Shown here: piece by piece, positions 13,201 through 23,741 of the stretch
How the letters are laid out: each line of letters begins with the position of its first letter
How positions within the stretch are numbered: the first letter of the stretch is position 1
NCBI RefSeq assembly: GCF_963675165.1
Contig: NC_087391.1
Location: forward strand, 5,010,646-5,074,645
Length of the DNA stretch: 64,000 nucleotides
Direction: 5' to 3'
From: Halichondria panicea
Lineage: Eukaryota > Porifera > Demospongiae > Suberitida > Halichondriidae
The notes under the pieces: model-generated
Database searches by the model: none
What the model saw: the letters and a program-made list of their open reading frames with translations, nothing else
What the model was told of the DNA's origin: nothing
Made by a program: the position numbers and the translations under genes

Positions 13201-16200
13201 ACATCGGACTTAGTCCTTTCACTAATTATGAGTACAGACTGAACGTTTTTAATGGTGCTGGTAACGTATTTAGTGACTGGATTTCGGCCATGACGACTGA
13301 AGATGTACCGGCTGGTGTTTCAATACCCATGATTGCAGATGAGGACATCTTTGCGAGAAATGTTACAGCTAGTTGGCTCCCACCCTCTGCACTTAATGGA
13401 ATCCTGTTGAACTATCGTTTAGAGTATCGTCCTCTTATTGACCCTACTACAAACTTACCTGGAAGCATTGTCATCGTGGGTACTTACCCTACCGATGTTA
13501 CCATGGCTACTGCTGTCGGACTGTTGCCCGTGACAACGTACCAGTTTAGAGTGGTGGCTATTAATAGTGCTGGAGAGGGGACGAGTGATTTTGAGACAAT
13601 AATGTCGAGAGAGGATGCTCCTGAAGAAATACAACCAATTATTGTGTCTGCCCGAACGGGCACTAGTCTTTCGTTGTCATGGAATCCACCTTTAACCCCT
13701 AATGGACAGATACGAGATTACATGTTGTACCTGAACGACGAGCTTGTATATGATAACAGTATCACCATGACTACCATTCAAAACCTTCAACCATTCACCA
13801 CTTATTCTATTCAGTTAGTTGCCTGCACTTTTGTGGCTTGTGGCTTCGGTGACGTACAGTCCATAGCAACGGCTACGATTGCCCCTGCCGACCAACCAGC
13901 ACCCAGTGTTATTGCCCTGTCAGCAAGAAGTGTGGAGGTGGTGTGGGACGCTACTAATCGACCCAATGGAATCATTACATTGTACGAGATTCTACGACAA
14001 AACGACGGCAATCCTAACACCATGGCTACCATCGCTAGTACATCAGATCTCCTAAATAGACGGTATATTGATACGACTGTTCAACCCGATACAAGTTATG
14101 AGTATGCAATTCGAGCTATCAACATTATTGGTAACACTGTCAGTGACTTCCGTCCAATCAGAACTCCTGAAGCAGCCCCTGAGGGCGTGTCAGCTCCCAG
14201 TCTGAGCGTGCTCAGTAGCACCTCCATCCTCGTAACATGGACTCCGCCCTCTCTACCCAATGGGATTATACAAACTTACCGTGTTTTCCGAAGTGGAGGA
14301 GGCGTCTTTAATGTATCCGTGTACGATGATCTAGGCACAACTTTCACTGATGCTCTGCTTTCCCCGTTTAACGAGTACTCGTATTTTGTCCAAACCTGTA
14401 CTCTCGCTGGTTGCACATCAGGACCACCCTCCTCTGCTACCACGGACGAAGACACACCCACTAACTTACGATCCCCTCTCCTTTCAGCCGTGTCTGCAAC
14501 AAGTATCTCAATCTCATGGTCTCCTCCGGACAATCCAAACGGAGTTATAATATCATACACAATCGTTACAACGCCGGGAAACATTCAATTGACCACTACT
14601 GCTGATCTGAGTAGAGTCATCACCAATCTCTTACCGTTCACAATATATGCCGTCAGTCTTGAGGCTTGCAATTCTGTAGGCTGTACGCAATCGGATGCTG
14701 ATGTACGGACGCAAGAGTCTACCCCGCAGTTCCTACGGCCCCCCACACTGAGTGCAATCAATGCCACAGCTGTAGAGGCGACATGGTCGGAACCATCTCG
14801 TCCAAATGGTATCATCATTCGCTATATCCTCAGAAGAGATGGGATTACGATTTTCGACGGAAATATGCTAATGTATGTGGAGGCTGTTTTGAATCCGGAC
14901 ACTTCGTATTCGTACACACTCCAAGCCTTCACTGGAGCAGGGTCTGGGGAGGAGACTAATCCGACCACTATCCAAACCCCCAGAGACACGCCAGACGATA
15001 TCCGCCCACCCCTTGCCATGGCAACCAGCTCATCTTCAATACAAGTATCCTGGACTCCTCCTGGACAACCGAATGGTGTGATTCAACGCTATGTCCTGCT
15101 ACAAGATGGAACAGAAGTGTTTACTGGATTAGGTTTCATATACGTTGCTAACGGGCTCCAGTCGTTCACCCAATATGTCTTCCAACTGATGGTGTGTACT
15201 AGTACTTGCGGAGAGAGTTCAGAAGTCACTGAGCAGACATTGGAAGCTCCGCCCACTGGACAAGCACCCCCCACCCTGATTCGTTATCGCAACACCACGG
15301 TAGCGATCACCTGGTCACCCCCATCGTCCCCTAACGGTGTCATCATCAGTTACCTCGTAGAGAGAAGACTTGTACCAAGCAGTGACTTCACGCTTATCTC
15401 GAGCCAATCTGTGTTGAGCTTCCTCGATCAAGATGACATCCTAGTTCCAGCTATGTCTTACGAGTATAGGATCACTGCAATCAACACTGCCGGACAAGTA
15501 GCTAGTGCTCCAATCAGTGTGACGCTATTTGAAGCAGCCCCTGAGGGCATACCTGACATCCTGGTTACAGAAGTGACTGCTAATGTCATCAGTGTGTCCA
15601 CCACGCCTCCAGCCTCTCCCAATGGTGCTCTGACTAACTACACACTTTATAGAAATGGACGAATCGAGAATTCAATTGCGGCTAATTTTCAGGCTACTAT
15701 TTCGTTCACATCTTCCAATCTGGATCCGTTCACTTCCTATGCACTCCATGTAGAGGTGTGTACGAATGGTGGGTGTGGTCAGAGTGGTGTGATGAACGTG
15801 AGGACGCTGGAAGCCCCGCCCACTGGACAAGCCCCTCCCCAAGCGACTGTACTCTCTGCAATGTCTATTAATCTCTCTTGGTCACCACCCATCAGTCCCA
15901 ATGGACTCATTGCAGGGTAAGTACTGTGATTGAACACTTGCGTAGTTTGTGTACATTTATTAATTAACTATCTCTTCTCTGTTAAGTATCATGCGAGATC
16001 TCTTTAATTATGTGTCTGCCTATATATTGTAATAAACTTACAACCTATCCCCCCAGATACACACTGTGGTATCGTACGGCCTGCCCTGCCCCCCCTCAAG
16101 CCCTCCTCTCTCTGCCACCCTGCACCGTTGGACCTCGTTCTCTCATTGTTGCCAACTTCTCCTCCTTTGTCTTCATGTTCAGTGGGAGTGGCCTAGCCCA

Positions 16201-16549
16201 CCCCCTCCCCTACACTGCTTACCAGTTCATAGTGGGAGCGGTCAACAGCGTTGGGTCCGTGGAGTCAGCTTACTCAACAGCTGTCAGCACACAAACCAGT
16301 CGTAAGTGGATGATTTCTATATCCGCAGTTATTGTCATACAATCACACTTTTATGGGAGCCAGCTGGTTTATCTTTATCTTTCATTTTCAGCACATTTAA
16401 TGGACTGTTGTGTGTGCAGTTTTAATTGAATTGTAGTATATACATCTTGAACACACACACACACTCCCCCCCACACACACACACACACACACACTCCCCC
16501 ACACACGCCCATACACACACACGCCCCCACACCACACACACACACCACA

Positions 16550-16594
<45 letters not shown>

Positions 16595-16947
16595 CAGCTC
16601 CTGAGGCTGTCCCTGGAGGCCTGGTCTTCATGAAAGACGATGTGTCTGGAGTGATATTCATGGATTGGTTGAGAGCGTTCCAGTTCAACGGACCCTTCCT
16701 GACCTCCAGTGTGGAGAGGAACGGAATCTTGCTAGTCCAGCGTCCAATCACATCGTTGAATCTCACCAACGAACCCAGGGGAATATGTAAGTTATATAAA
16801 AGTTGAACACTTCGAGTTCATTTGTTGACTCAGCACACTAGAAAATCAATTCGCTGTGCATATACATAGTCTTTAGGGAGTTTTTTGAGTATATATGTCA
16901 TTGTACTGAAACCAACAATACAATCGAACACTGTTTTCATATCAAAA

Positions 16948-16978
<31 letters not shown>

Positions 16979-19902
16979 TACTATCTATTTAATGCCTGTT
17001 GCTAATTCTAAGAACCAAAATTTGAGGTTAATGTTTGTTTTGTGCTTGCTTCAGCTTAACCACATAGAAGAACCCACATTGCCCCAACCCCTATCAACTA
17101 CATGTACCACAAAACCTGGCCCAGACAATACAGTGTTGTACTTTATACCTATATAAGCCCCCCTCAGAAGTTTTCTTTTAAAATCCAATTAACTTGAAAT
17201 ATCACAGCAACCAATATTAAGTCAGCTTGATTTACAGCTTTACAATAATTATTCAGCATGGCCCCAATGTGAATAGATGTACAATAACTATTGAGTGTTA
17301 TATACCACTGTAGTTGCATGTGTATGTGACTGAATGCAACAGATGAATGGGGAGGGTTGGTGCACCGTTAAAGACTCTTTAACCCATCATTCTCGGCTCT
17401 CCAGGCCGAGCATCTGTTTGCTTTTCTGTTTCTGTCTGTTCTCTGCCTTGTGGTGTTTGCCTTTCTGTTGTTAACCTACCTTAATTGTGCATACTTTAAT
17501 TAAATTAAGCACATATTCCAAATTTAACAGATCAGCATGGCCACCCCCAGTAACATAATGTGGATATGGACATACATGTAGATAGCTAATTATGACATAA
17601 TCTATACTATACTTCCAACCATTGGTGTGTTTAATAATTTAAAGAAACGAAGGCGTTGGCAGCATTTTTCTTAGCCTCTAAAGAAAGACACAGAAAGTAA
17701 AATCCTTATCAATTACTACATCTACATAATTACCCAAACCCCCCTCCCCCTGACCTCCCCTGAGAGTATTAAAAACCAGTAAAAAAACACAATTCAAGTA
17801 AAAAGACTAGATTACAAGAACTGAAGGTAAACTACATAGTAAATTACATATTATTAGAAGCATGAATACAATAATTATAACTTATAGTAGTTATTCCTGC
17901 AGCCATTCATGTCTCATAAGCAATTTAATATGTAAGTGCATTATGGAAATAGGAGAGGTGGCACCCTCTTCTCTGGTCAGATAAGGCAGTTCCTCACAAT
18001 TTTTGTTTCAACCCCTCAAACACACACACACACATGCAGCTCTGACGTACGTGGTCCGAGTGGTGACACAGGCTGGCCAAGCCAGTATTACCAGAACCAC
18101 ACAACTAGCTATAGGTAAGGTCATGCGATGCTAAACTCCAGTCCTAGTTGGCAACTTGCTTTCACTACATGTATATCCACCAATAGTGCGGACTCTTGCT
18201 ATATACAATTTAGTGGCCGGTGCAAAATCTTTAAGTAGTGTCTACGTACGTGTTGTGTTGTTCTATTCTTGCCACACCTATTATTGTGATTATAGCAGCT
18301 CAAAAGTGATTATAGTTGTTTCATTCTCTTTCACTCTCAGTCGATACAGTCACTCCCACACCTGATTCGAGTACGACCACACCGCCCCCTGTAGCCACGG
18401 AAACACCGTTCTACCAACAAGCCGCCTTCATCATAGGCATGATTGTGCTTGGTGTTGTTTTAGTGTTCCTAGTTATCGCTGTGATTGTCTTCCTATTGGT
18501 GAGGCCTAAGGGTGACTCCGCCTACAAGGTCCGACCCTCCACGGCACTAAAGGACATGACGGGTCCCAGTCAGGAGTACAGTAGGATGGAGCACTCCCCC
18601 TCACCTAAACGACTCACACCCTCCCCGATACCAGTCACCCCCTCCCCCAACCACACATCAGGCAGCTGGAGCCCAGGGGACCCCTACAATGTAAGTTCCT
18701 TCACTTTATTAATTAAGCTAATTAAAGGTGATTAGCGCGGCTTTACTCTTGGGGAAATTCAGTTGTGTAGACAGACTAATTGCTTTGGTTCCGAATACTA
18801 CTAAGCAACAGCCAGTGCATTTGTTTTTGGTTTGCGTTGGTTTAGAGTTAGTAATATCTTAGTGAGTGTGTGTGGCCAAATGAAAACTGATTTGTCTATG
18901 TCGAGATGTTAGCGTTGTTGTGTTTGGTCTAAGTAACCATACCTTAATAACACTGGTCAAGTGTCTGCACAATGTCCTAACTGTTGTCACTGTAACACTG
19001 ACAAATAGAGCACCTCCTCTGTCGTCATGTGATCATGTACAAACTTAGTTAGCAGTCACAACCCCCCCCCCCAAATTAGCTGTGCAATATTGATCAATGT
19101 GTATGAACTTCTGTTTGCCTGCTGCAGGGTGACATCCCAGACTATGCCTCCGAAGATCAGGGTGTGGTCGTCACTCCACGGAGGAAGAAGTACACTCCTC
19201 GCAGAATGGAGTCAGCCTCGCTCATTGAGAACGAGCATCTACAGCTGCCAGACACTGTGAGTGCATGCACGTCTCTGTGGTAATGTGTGTAAACACCTTG
19301 TTTGGAAGCCTCTTTAGAGTTTCCTACAGAAACGGTTTCCTACTTGTCAGTTTGTGTGTACACACTTGACAATATACGTACATGTATGTAGATGGGCCAA
19401 AACGAAGCCATTTTCTTGAATCCCCTGTTTCAAATGTGGTCTGCAGCTACCTACCGCAGTGTGAGGGAGTTTTCCTAGTTCTATTTGCATCCAAATTCTT
19501 AAGACTATGATTATGACTTAGTACCAAGGGCGTATAAAAGAAGAGGGCACATTCAACTAGTACATTCAACTAGTACACGTAGCGAGCAGAATTTACGACG
19601 TGAGTGGATGAGTGTGAATTTGCATGAAATGCTAAAAATATAATTATATTCTATTTTTAGCACATTTATCCGCTGTGAATTTCTGGCATGCCCTCTCTTT
19701 GCACTACTAATTGTTCACATTGTGTACATTTGTTTGTATTGTCTGTATCCACAATGAAGCGTCTATTGACCGTGTGTGTGTTCACCTATGCATGCAGACC
19801 ATTTCCAGTCATGTGTCCCCCGGACAGTTTGTTCCTGCCAGTGATGATTTCGGCTCATTCAAAGCACAACAACACACAACTTTCACAGACACCAAAGTTT
19901 AG
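2..19902 (+). CDS. USH2A: usherin-like giant adhesion receptor, 3' part (partial)
   Basis: The order of domains is that of vertebrate usherin: laminin-EGF repeats, four FN3, two LamG, about 29 further FN3, one transmembrane helix and a ~140-residue cytoplasmic tail ending in T-K-V. Exons: 2-873, 1104-1270, 1913-2764, 2980-3261, 3509-4852, 4949-5029, 5296-5610, 5846-6928, 7128-7403, 7661-7930, 8809-9093, 9433-10374, 10726-10840, 11189-11340, 11468-11533, 11713-15916, 16057-16301, 16598-16786, 18040-18114, 18341-18690, 19128-19256, 19798-19902. All junctions are GT-AG and most are phase 1 at domain borders; the total is 4133 codons including the stop. The frame is open at the window edge, so the signal peptide, LamNT domain and first EGF repeats lie upstream. 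Known usherin is a basement-membrane/stereocilia linker that binds whirlin/harmonin PDZ proteins; its role in this organism is unknown. Confidence 0.94.
1286..1492. repeat. 24-bp minisatellite, about 8 copies
   Basis: It lies in usherin intron 2. The unit contains CCCCCTCAGGCAATACGTGT and is repeated with single-base changes. Each copy carries a CCCTCAG that looks like a 3' splice site, but no open exon follows in the usherin frame. Confidence 0.9.
1652..1750. repeat. 32-bp tandem repeat, 3 copies
   Basis: Copies of a 32 bp unit containing CTTGTTATACACTAACTAGT sit head to tail in usherin intron 2. The last two are identical. Confidence 0.85.
1761..1870. mobile_element. short inverted-repeat (MITE-like) hairpin
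   Basis: Arms of about 25 bp with core GAGCTGCCATTTGAATAT at 1769-1786 reappear inverted at 1846-1863, around a ~60 bp AT-rich loop. No coding capacity. It is probably a tiny non-autonomous element or its remnant. Confidence 0.6.
1913..3261 (+). other. USH2A: FN3 domains 1-4 of usherin
   Basis: Three FN3 domains share exon 1913-2764 and the fourth has its own exon 2980-3261. Each shows the B-strand W, the P-N-G turn followed by a C-strand Y, and the Y-x-F/V F-strand ending in a short linker (PEG, PPT). Four FN3 before the LamG pair equals the usherin pattern. Confidence 0.88.
3509..5029 (+). other. USH2A: LamG pair embedded in a split FN3 domain
   Basis: Exon 3509-4852 begins with the A-B-C strands of an FN3 (W in the B strand, P-N-G turn, E-Y-S-V). 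It then switches into two laminin G modules, each ending in a disulphide-type GC/C pair (about 3690-4215 and 4216-4790). After a short linker, the 81 bp exon 4949-5029 supplies only the F-G strands of an FN3 (Y-L-H-R-V, N-S-V-G, T-T-T). Neither FN3 half is complete by itself. Confidence 0.75.
8150..8700. repeat. two diverged direct copies of an interspersed repeat
   Basis: Within usherin intron 10, the segment with GGACCATGGGCTATAATCC at about 8195 and its downstream CATTTGAAAG / AGAAAATCAGAAA / ACTCAAG blocks recurs from about 8505 to 8700. A third, inverted copy lies at 45460-45690. There is no open reading frame of note. Confidence 0.7.
11713..15916 (+). other. USH2A: 4.2 kb exon encoding about 15 FN3 domains
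   Basis: A single uninterrupted open exon of 4204 bp holds the end of one FN3, fourteen whole FN3 and the start of another, with GT-AG borders at both ends (acceptor after a CT-rich tract at 11700-11712, donor GTAAGT at 15917). The neighbouring exons encode one to four FN3 each, so introns between these domains were either lost or never gained. Confidence 0.9.
16450..16592. repeat. AC-rich microsatellite at a usherin acceptor
   Basis: About 140 bp of CA/CCCCCA repeats run directly into the CATGCAG acceptor of exon 16598. Long C/H or T/H reading frames here are low-complexity artefacts. Confidence 0.9.
16787..18039. other. large usherin intron without recognised gene
   Basis: AT-rich intron of 1.25 kb with a (CA)n tract at 16951-16979 and another just before the acceptor at 18039. 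No supported coding exon was seen in it. Confidence 0.6.
18341..19902 (+). other. USH2A: usherin stalk, transmembrane helix and cytoplasmic tail
   Basis: Exon 18341-18690 starts with a T/P-rich stalk. A ~25-residue hydrophobic helix (F-I-I-G-M-I-V-L...) follows, then a basic R-P-K stop-transfer. The tail (about 140 residues) is S/P-rich and continues in exons 19128-19256 and 19798-19902. The last residues are D-T-K-V, a class I PDZ ligand (T at -2, V at 0). Human usherin ends in a class I ligand of the same kind (D-T-H-L). Confidence 0.9.
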
Positions 19903-21508
19903 GCATTCTTATAGTTTAGGTACACACATGTATGTAGTTATAATTACTGCTTTTCAGTTCATTACTTTATATTAAGTGGGTGTGTCTAGGTGCAGCTGCT
20001 GTAGCACTGCCAAGATTGTGCCACGTTATAGCCAAGTTTGTAACCATTGATTTGTTCACCCAACCCGTCAGTGCACCATAACCATTATTATCTTTCTATT
20101 ATAAATCACGTCAAGTAACATGTTAACTATTAATTAAATACTATAAGTTTAATTGGGGCTAGAGAGGTACATAAACCAGATGTGACCTGCTGTATAATAA
20201 TAATTCATGGCATTCTAAAAGTACAACAGTTATTTAAGACATGCAACACACATGTACAACTATCACAGACGCTATAGTTAGGTGCATATATGTATGTAGT
20301 TCTTGCTCTTCGGTTCACTACTTTATAAGCACTGGGTGTGTGTGTGTAGCTATAGTGCTGCCAAGATAAGGTTATGATCTATTCAGATTATGTAGTTGTG
20401 ACACATGCACGAGTGCCACATGGGATATATTGACTCAGTAGTGACTTAGACCCGAGGGCCGTATCAGTGCAATTGTATATATGTGACAGGCTCTGGGAAA
20501 ACCAGACTATTGGAGCAGACTAAAATTTTGGTGATTAATGTACCAAGTGATAGAGCAGAGCATTGCCTACACAATGATATGCTTAGTGTTCACATACCTA
20601 GTTTCATACCCGAGTCATGCGCGTTGGAAACTCGAAGCCGTAAAATGTAGTATCGAGAAAAACGGCTCTCAAAGATTGCTTAATTAGGAAAAATAAGGTA
20701 ATAGCAAAAGTTTGGACGAAGCGTTTCGATGGAAAGAGTTGGATTTAGAGCATCAGATTTTACAGAGAGGTAGTAGAAGGACTGTAGATACTTATACATC
20801 AATAACATTTTATTTGAGATTTTATAGTGTAGGCATAAATGTAGCTGTAGCTCAATACTAAATTCTGCTCCAATAGTCTGGTTTTCCCAGAGCCTGTCAC
20901 ATATTATAAAGCAACATTGGTTAACCATAATCAATTTAGGGTTAGAGATAGATACAAAAACCAGCTGAGACGTGCTGTAATAATTATACGTGATTCGTCA
21001 ATATAAAACTACACAGTTTAAGTACGATTTATTCGATCCATTCAGCGTGTAGCTAGGCTCAGCATCCATGGATACAGCACATACATATCCAGATAACGAT
21101 CCACCAAGGACAGAACAGAGTGATGATACAATGCAAGATGTGAGAAGGCTTGTCATCTTTGACCAGAATAACCATCTTTCCTTCGGATCCCATATTGCAG
21201 CTGTACTTTAGACACCTATGGGCATGAAATATCACTGATCACACTGGTAGAACAAGCAATATAAACTCACCGAACAGTTAGCAAAGTAGAAAGATATTTT
21301 AATCAATCAAGAGTCTGAGTCGCACAAGTACGCCCCAAAGATTGTGGTTGCGGTTAGCCTCGAGTATAGCTACCGTTATTTTAGAAAAAAATTGAGGAAG
21401 CTAGTATTTTGTATACGCATGCGCAATCTCTTTTGGAATGTGAAACCATAACACAGTCACTAGATCTACACACAAAAACAAACAAAATTCATGTAAAAGA
21501 TAACTAGT
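19903..21508. other. intergenic/3' UTR region between convergent genes
   Basis: No conserved coding frame. It holds the usherin 3' UTR and that of the amidase gene on the other strand. There are two related segments near 19915-20010 and 20245-20360 (both with CACATGTATGTAGTT-like sequence and a GGGTGTGT block), and one inverted-repeat element (20479-20904). Confidence 0.6.
20479..20904. mobile_element. non-autonomous DNA element with 41-bp terminal inverted repeats
   Basis: The left arm (20479-20519, containing GACAGGCTCTGGGAAAACCA) and the right arm (20864-20904) are near-perfect reverse complements flanking about 345 bp without coding potential. The arms extend to ATATGTGACAGG/CCTGTCACATAT. 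The target duplication is unclear, possibly TA. Confidence 0.75.
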
Positions 21509-23637
21509 CTAGGTATACACATCAAAAGACTCCATGTCAAATTCTCCTGGCATCATAACAGCAGTGTAAGAGGTGTAAGAGTTAGTGAGTGGCCAGGTGG
21601 AGAGGACAGAGAGAAGGCCATCAAACTGAGCTGCAGCTTCCTGACCGACAGACTCCATGTACAGGTGTCCATAGACACGACGATTATCATTAGCATCAGG
21701 CTGCTTCCAGCGGTCCTGAAAACACGGAATCAGAAATAGTATAAAATTTGTCGGAGATTTTAACAGTAGATCTACATTGGTTCAATTGACTATAACCATA
21801 ATTTATACTAAAGTCTATCTCGGCAACGAGTGTGTGTACATGGTCTTACGTAGTTAGTTTGCAGGAGATACCAGGTGTCAGCAGGTTCCTGCTGGAGGTC
21901 AGGGGCATTGAGGGTGACCACATCGGCCAGTGCGTTCCTATCCCGAGTGAGCACAGCTCCCTGGTTGGGTAGGGAGCCGGCTGTGATGTAGTACACTGGA
22001 GCAGTGACCGGTTTTGTCCCCAGCATGGCCACAGCTTCATCATAGCTTGTAGCACTAGTGAGAACCTGTAATAGGAAAAATAATTATGCTTTGGGGTAAA
22101 AAAGTACTCAAAAATGTTCTATAACTACTCTCTTGTGAGCCAAAAATTAATTCTCTAACTAGGCATTTTATTGTTTCGGTCGCCTCAGGTTACTTGGGAG
22201 TACAAGCAGCTGTATTGTTATGTACTCACCTGTCTTGTTAAGTGTGTGGGGCTACTGGAGTGTTTGAGAAGAGCCTCCAAGGCATCCTCCACAATATTGC
22301 CACCTAGGTCTCTCTCGTTCACAGATATGGAGAAGCCATGGACACTCATTCCAGTCAAAATTCCCTAGGGGGGTGGGGTTAGAGTCCACGCACAGTACAC
22401 TTTTGTACATAATAACGAGTCTATCATCAAGGACATGTTTACCAAATTCTCTCATAATTATTATCACTAGCACTTACAACAAAGCCAGCAGTGACATCAG
22501 CTGTGAACAATGGCTCTCCGTTCTTGACGAAATCAGCCTGAATTAATATGATAATAAAAATGCATTCACCAATGTAGTACACCTATCTTATCTTTACCTG
22601 AACTGTGAGGTTCCTAAGATAGTCTGGTATGTCCCAGTCCAGGTTACGGCCGTGATATATGTTTCCCGTCGCGTCCTGTGCAACGATTGATGTACAGGCC
22701 ATCTCTCCAAACCCTGCCCCATAGCTCTGACTGTTGGTAACATTACCAGTAGTGTTCGGGTGGCCCCCTCCAAGCTGAAGAATTGAGAATATCACAGTAC
22801 TCACTTTAATTATTATAATTATACCATTACATTGTAGTTATAAAAATCGAAAACAATATCTACAAAATACAGCAAGTAATTTTGTAATTGGACAATCTGA
22901 ACACAAATTACGGGCTCTCAAAGATAGCTACTAAAAACGGCAAGTATTTTTTTAACACTTATCTTCAAGTTGCTAGCTTTTTTATATGACTGTGCAGGTT
23001 TACTTAGCTACACATACAAACAGGCACACACTGATTTCCTAGACAGGGAACAATGCACTCTTACTCTGCGCGCACACACTGATTTCCTAGACAGGGAACA
23101 ATGCACTCTTACTCTGCGCAGCACGTATGCTAAGTTGAGAGACACCACAATTCCCAAGTCCACCTCCCAGTAGTCTGCAATGGCCTTCATCTCTTGACCA
23201 AGCTCACCAAAGTAGCCATCGAGGTCTGCCATTAGAACCTTCAGAAGATCATTGACAATTTTTGGAGCCTGCAAAAACATGCACACACAATACGAATCCT
23301 TCTTCTTTGGCATTTGATTTAAATACAAGAATCTATGTATGTATACATATGGAATCGTCATTGGCTTGGAAATAAACAGTTACAGTAGCTTCTAAGTCCA
23401 CCATTCTCCTAGCTACTAAGCTTATCAAATATTGTTGTAGTCTACCTGCTGGTAGAAATATTTCACGACCAGAGGTGCTGAAGACTTGAAGTCTCTCAGC
23501 AGAGGAAGCCATCTTTGCTCTGGTGGCAGGTCCAGGTTTATGGTGTACAGGGCCATTGGAAGCTGCTTTTCTCCATGTGTCTGCCCCAGACAGAGCAGAG
23601 ATACAGCTAAGAGCAAACACAGCTTGGCAAGTAACAT
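21509..23637 (-). CDS. NAAA: N-acylethanolamine acid amidase / acid ceramidase-like hydrolase
   Basis: Secreted or lysosomal N-terminal-nucleophile hydrolase of the NAAA/ASAH1 family, 380 residues. Exons (descending): 23446-23637, 23113-23268, 22598-22774, 22478-22537, 22230-22364, 21850-22065, 21509-21715, all phase 0. A leucine-rich signal peptide covers residues 1-20. The nucleophile is Cys143 in C-T-S-I-V-A-Q-D, followed by Y-H-G-R-N-L-D, where family members cleave themselves to activate. N-E-R-D and D-R-W...N-R-R near the C-terminus also match the family. Family members hydrolyse fatty-acid amides of ethanolamine or sphingosine at acid pH; which substrate applies here cannot be told. 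Residues ~117-140 form an insertion before the nucleophile compared with vertebrate proteins. Its promoter is shared with the divergent coiled-coil gene. Confidence 0.9.
23024..23119. repeat. 48-bp tandem duplication spanning a splice donor
   Basis: Two 48 bp copies (23024-23071 and 23072-23119), identical except at the last base, cover the end of amidase exon 2 and the start of its intron. Both copies contain the donor AGA|GTAAGA. Use of the distal donor would add exactly 16 codons in frame, without a stop. Confidence 0.92.
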
Positions 23638-23741
23638 ACTGCTTCAAGAGGATGCAAACATTAAAGTGGGTGGGGCTAATTGCTGCTGGAAACACAAAAA
23701 TATACAAAAAACCTTGTGTGAAACTTTTGGCCGTGAAAACA
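23638..23741. promoter_or_regulatory. divergent promoter region, about 104 bp between start codons
   Basis: Start codons of the minus-strand amidase (23637) and the plus-strand coiled-coil gene (23742) are separated by only 104 bp, so 5' UTRs and promoters must overlap. No TATA box is apparent; this is inference from spacing. Confidence 0.5.

Larger units (their letters stand above)
5296..16786 (+). other. USH2A: long FN3 array of usherin (about 29 domains)
   Basis: About 28-29 FN3 domains follow the LamG region and continue into the next exon (18040-18114). One domain near 9766-10075 carries a cysteine-bearing loop insertion between its C and E strands. Exons 10726-10840 plus 11189-11340, and 11468-11533 plus 11713 onward, split single domains, while most other exons carry whole domains in phase 1. 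Many linkers repeat the form A-P-E-G or P-P-T. Confidence 0.88.

Noticed and set aside
16426-16597. T-H-rich N-terminal extension of usherin exon 18
   Set aside because: It is low-complexity CA repeat before a CATGCAG acceptor.
23008-23361. Continuation of amidase exon 2 into its intron
   Set aside because: The open stretch comes from the 48-bp duplication and then loses family similarity; the proximal donor gives the in-phase join to exon 3. It is kept only as a possible alternative splice form.
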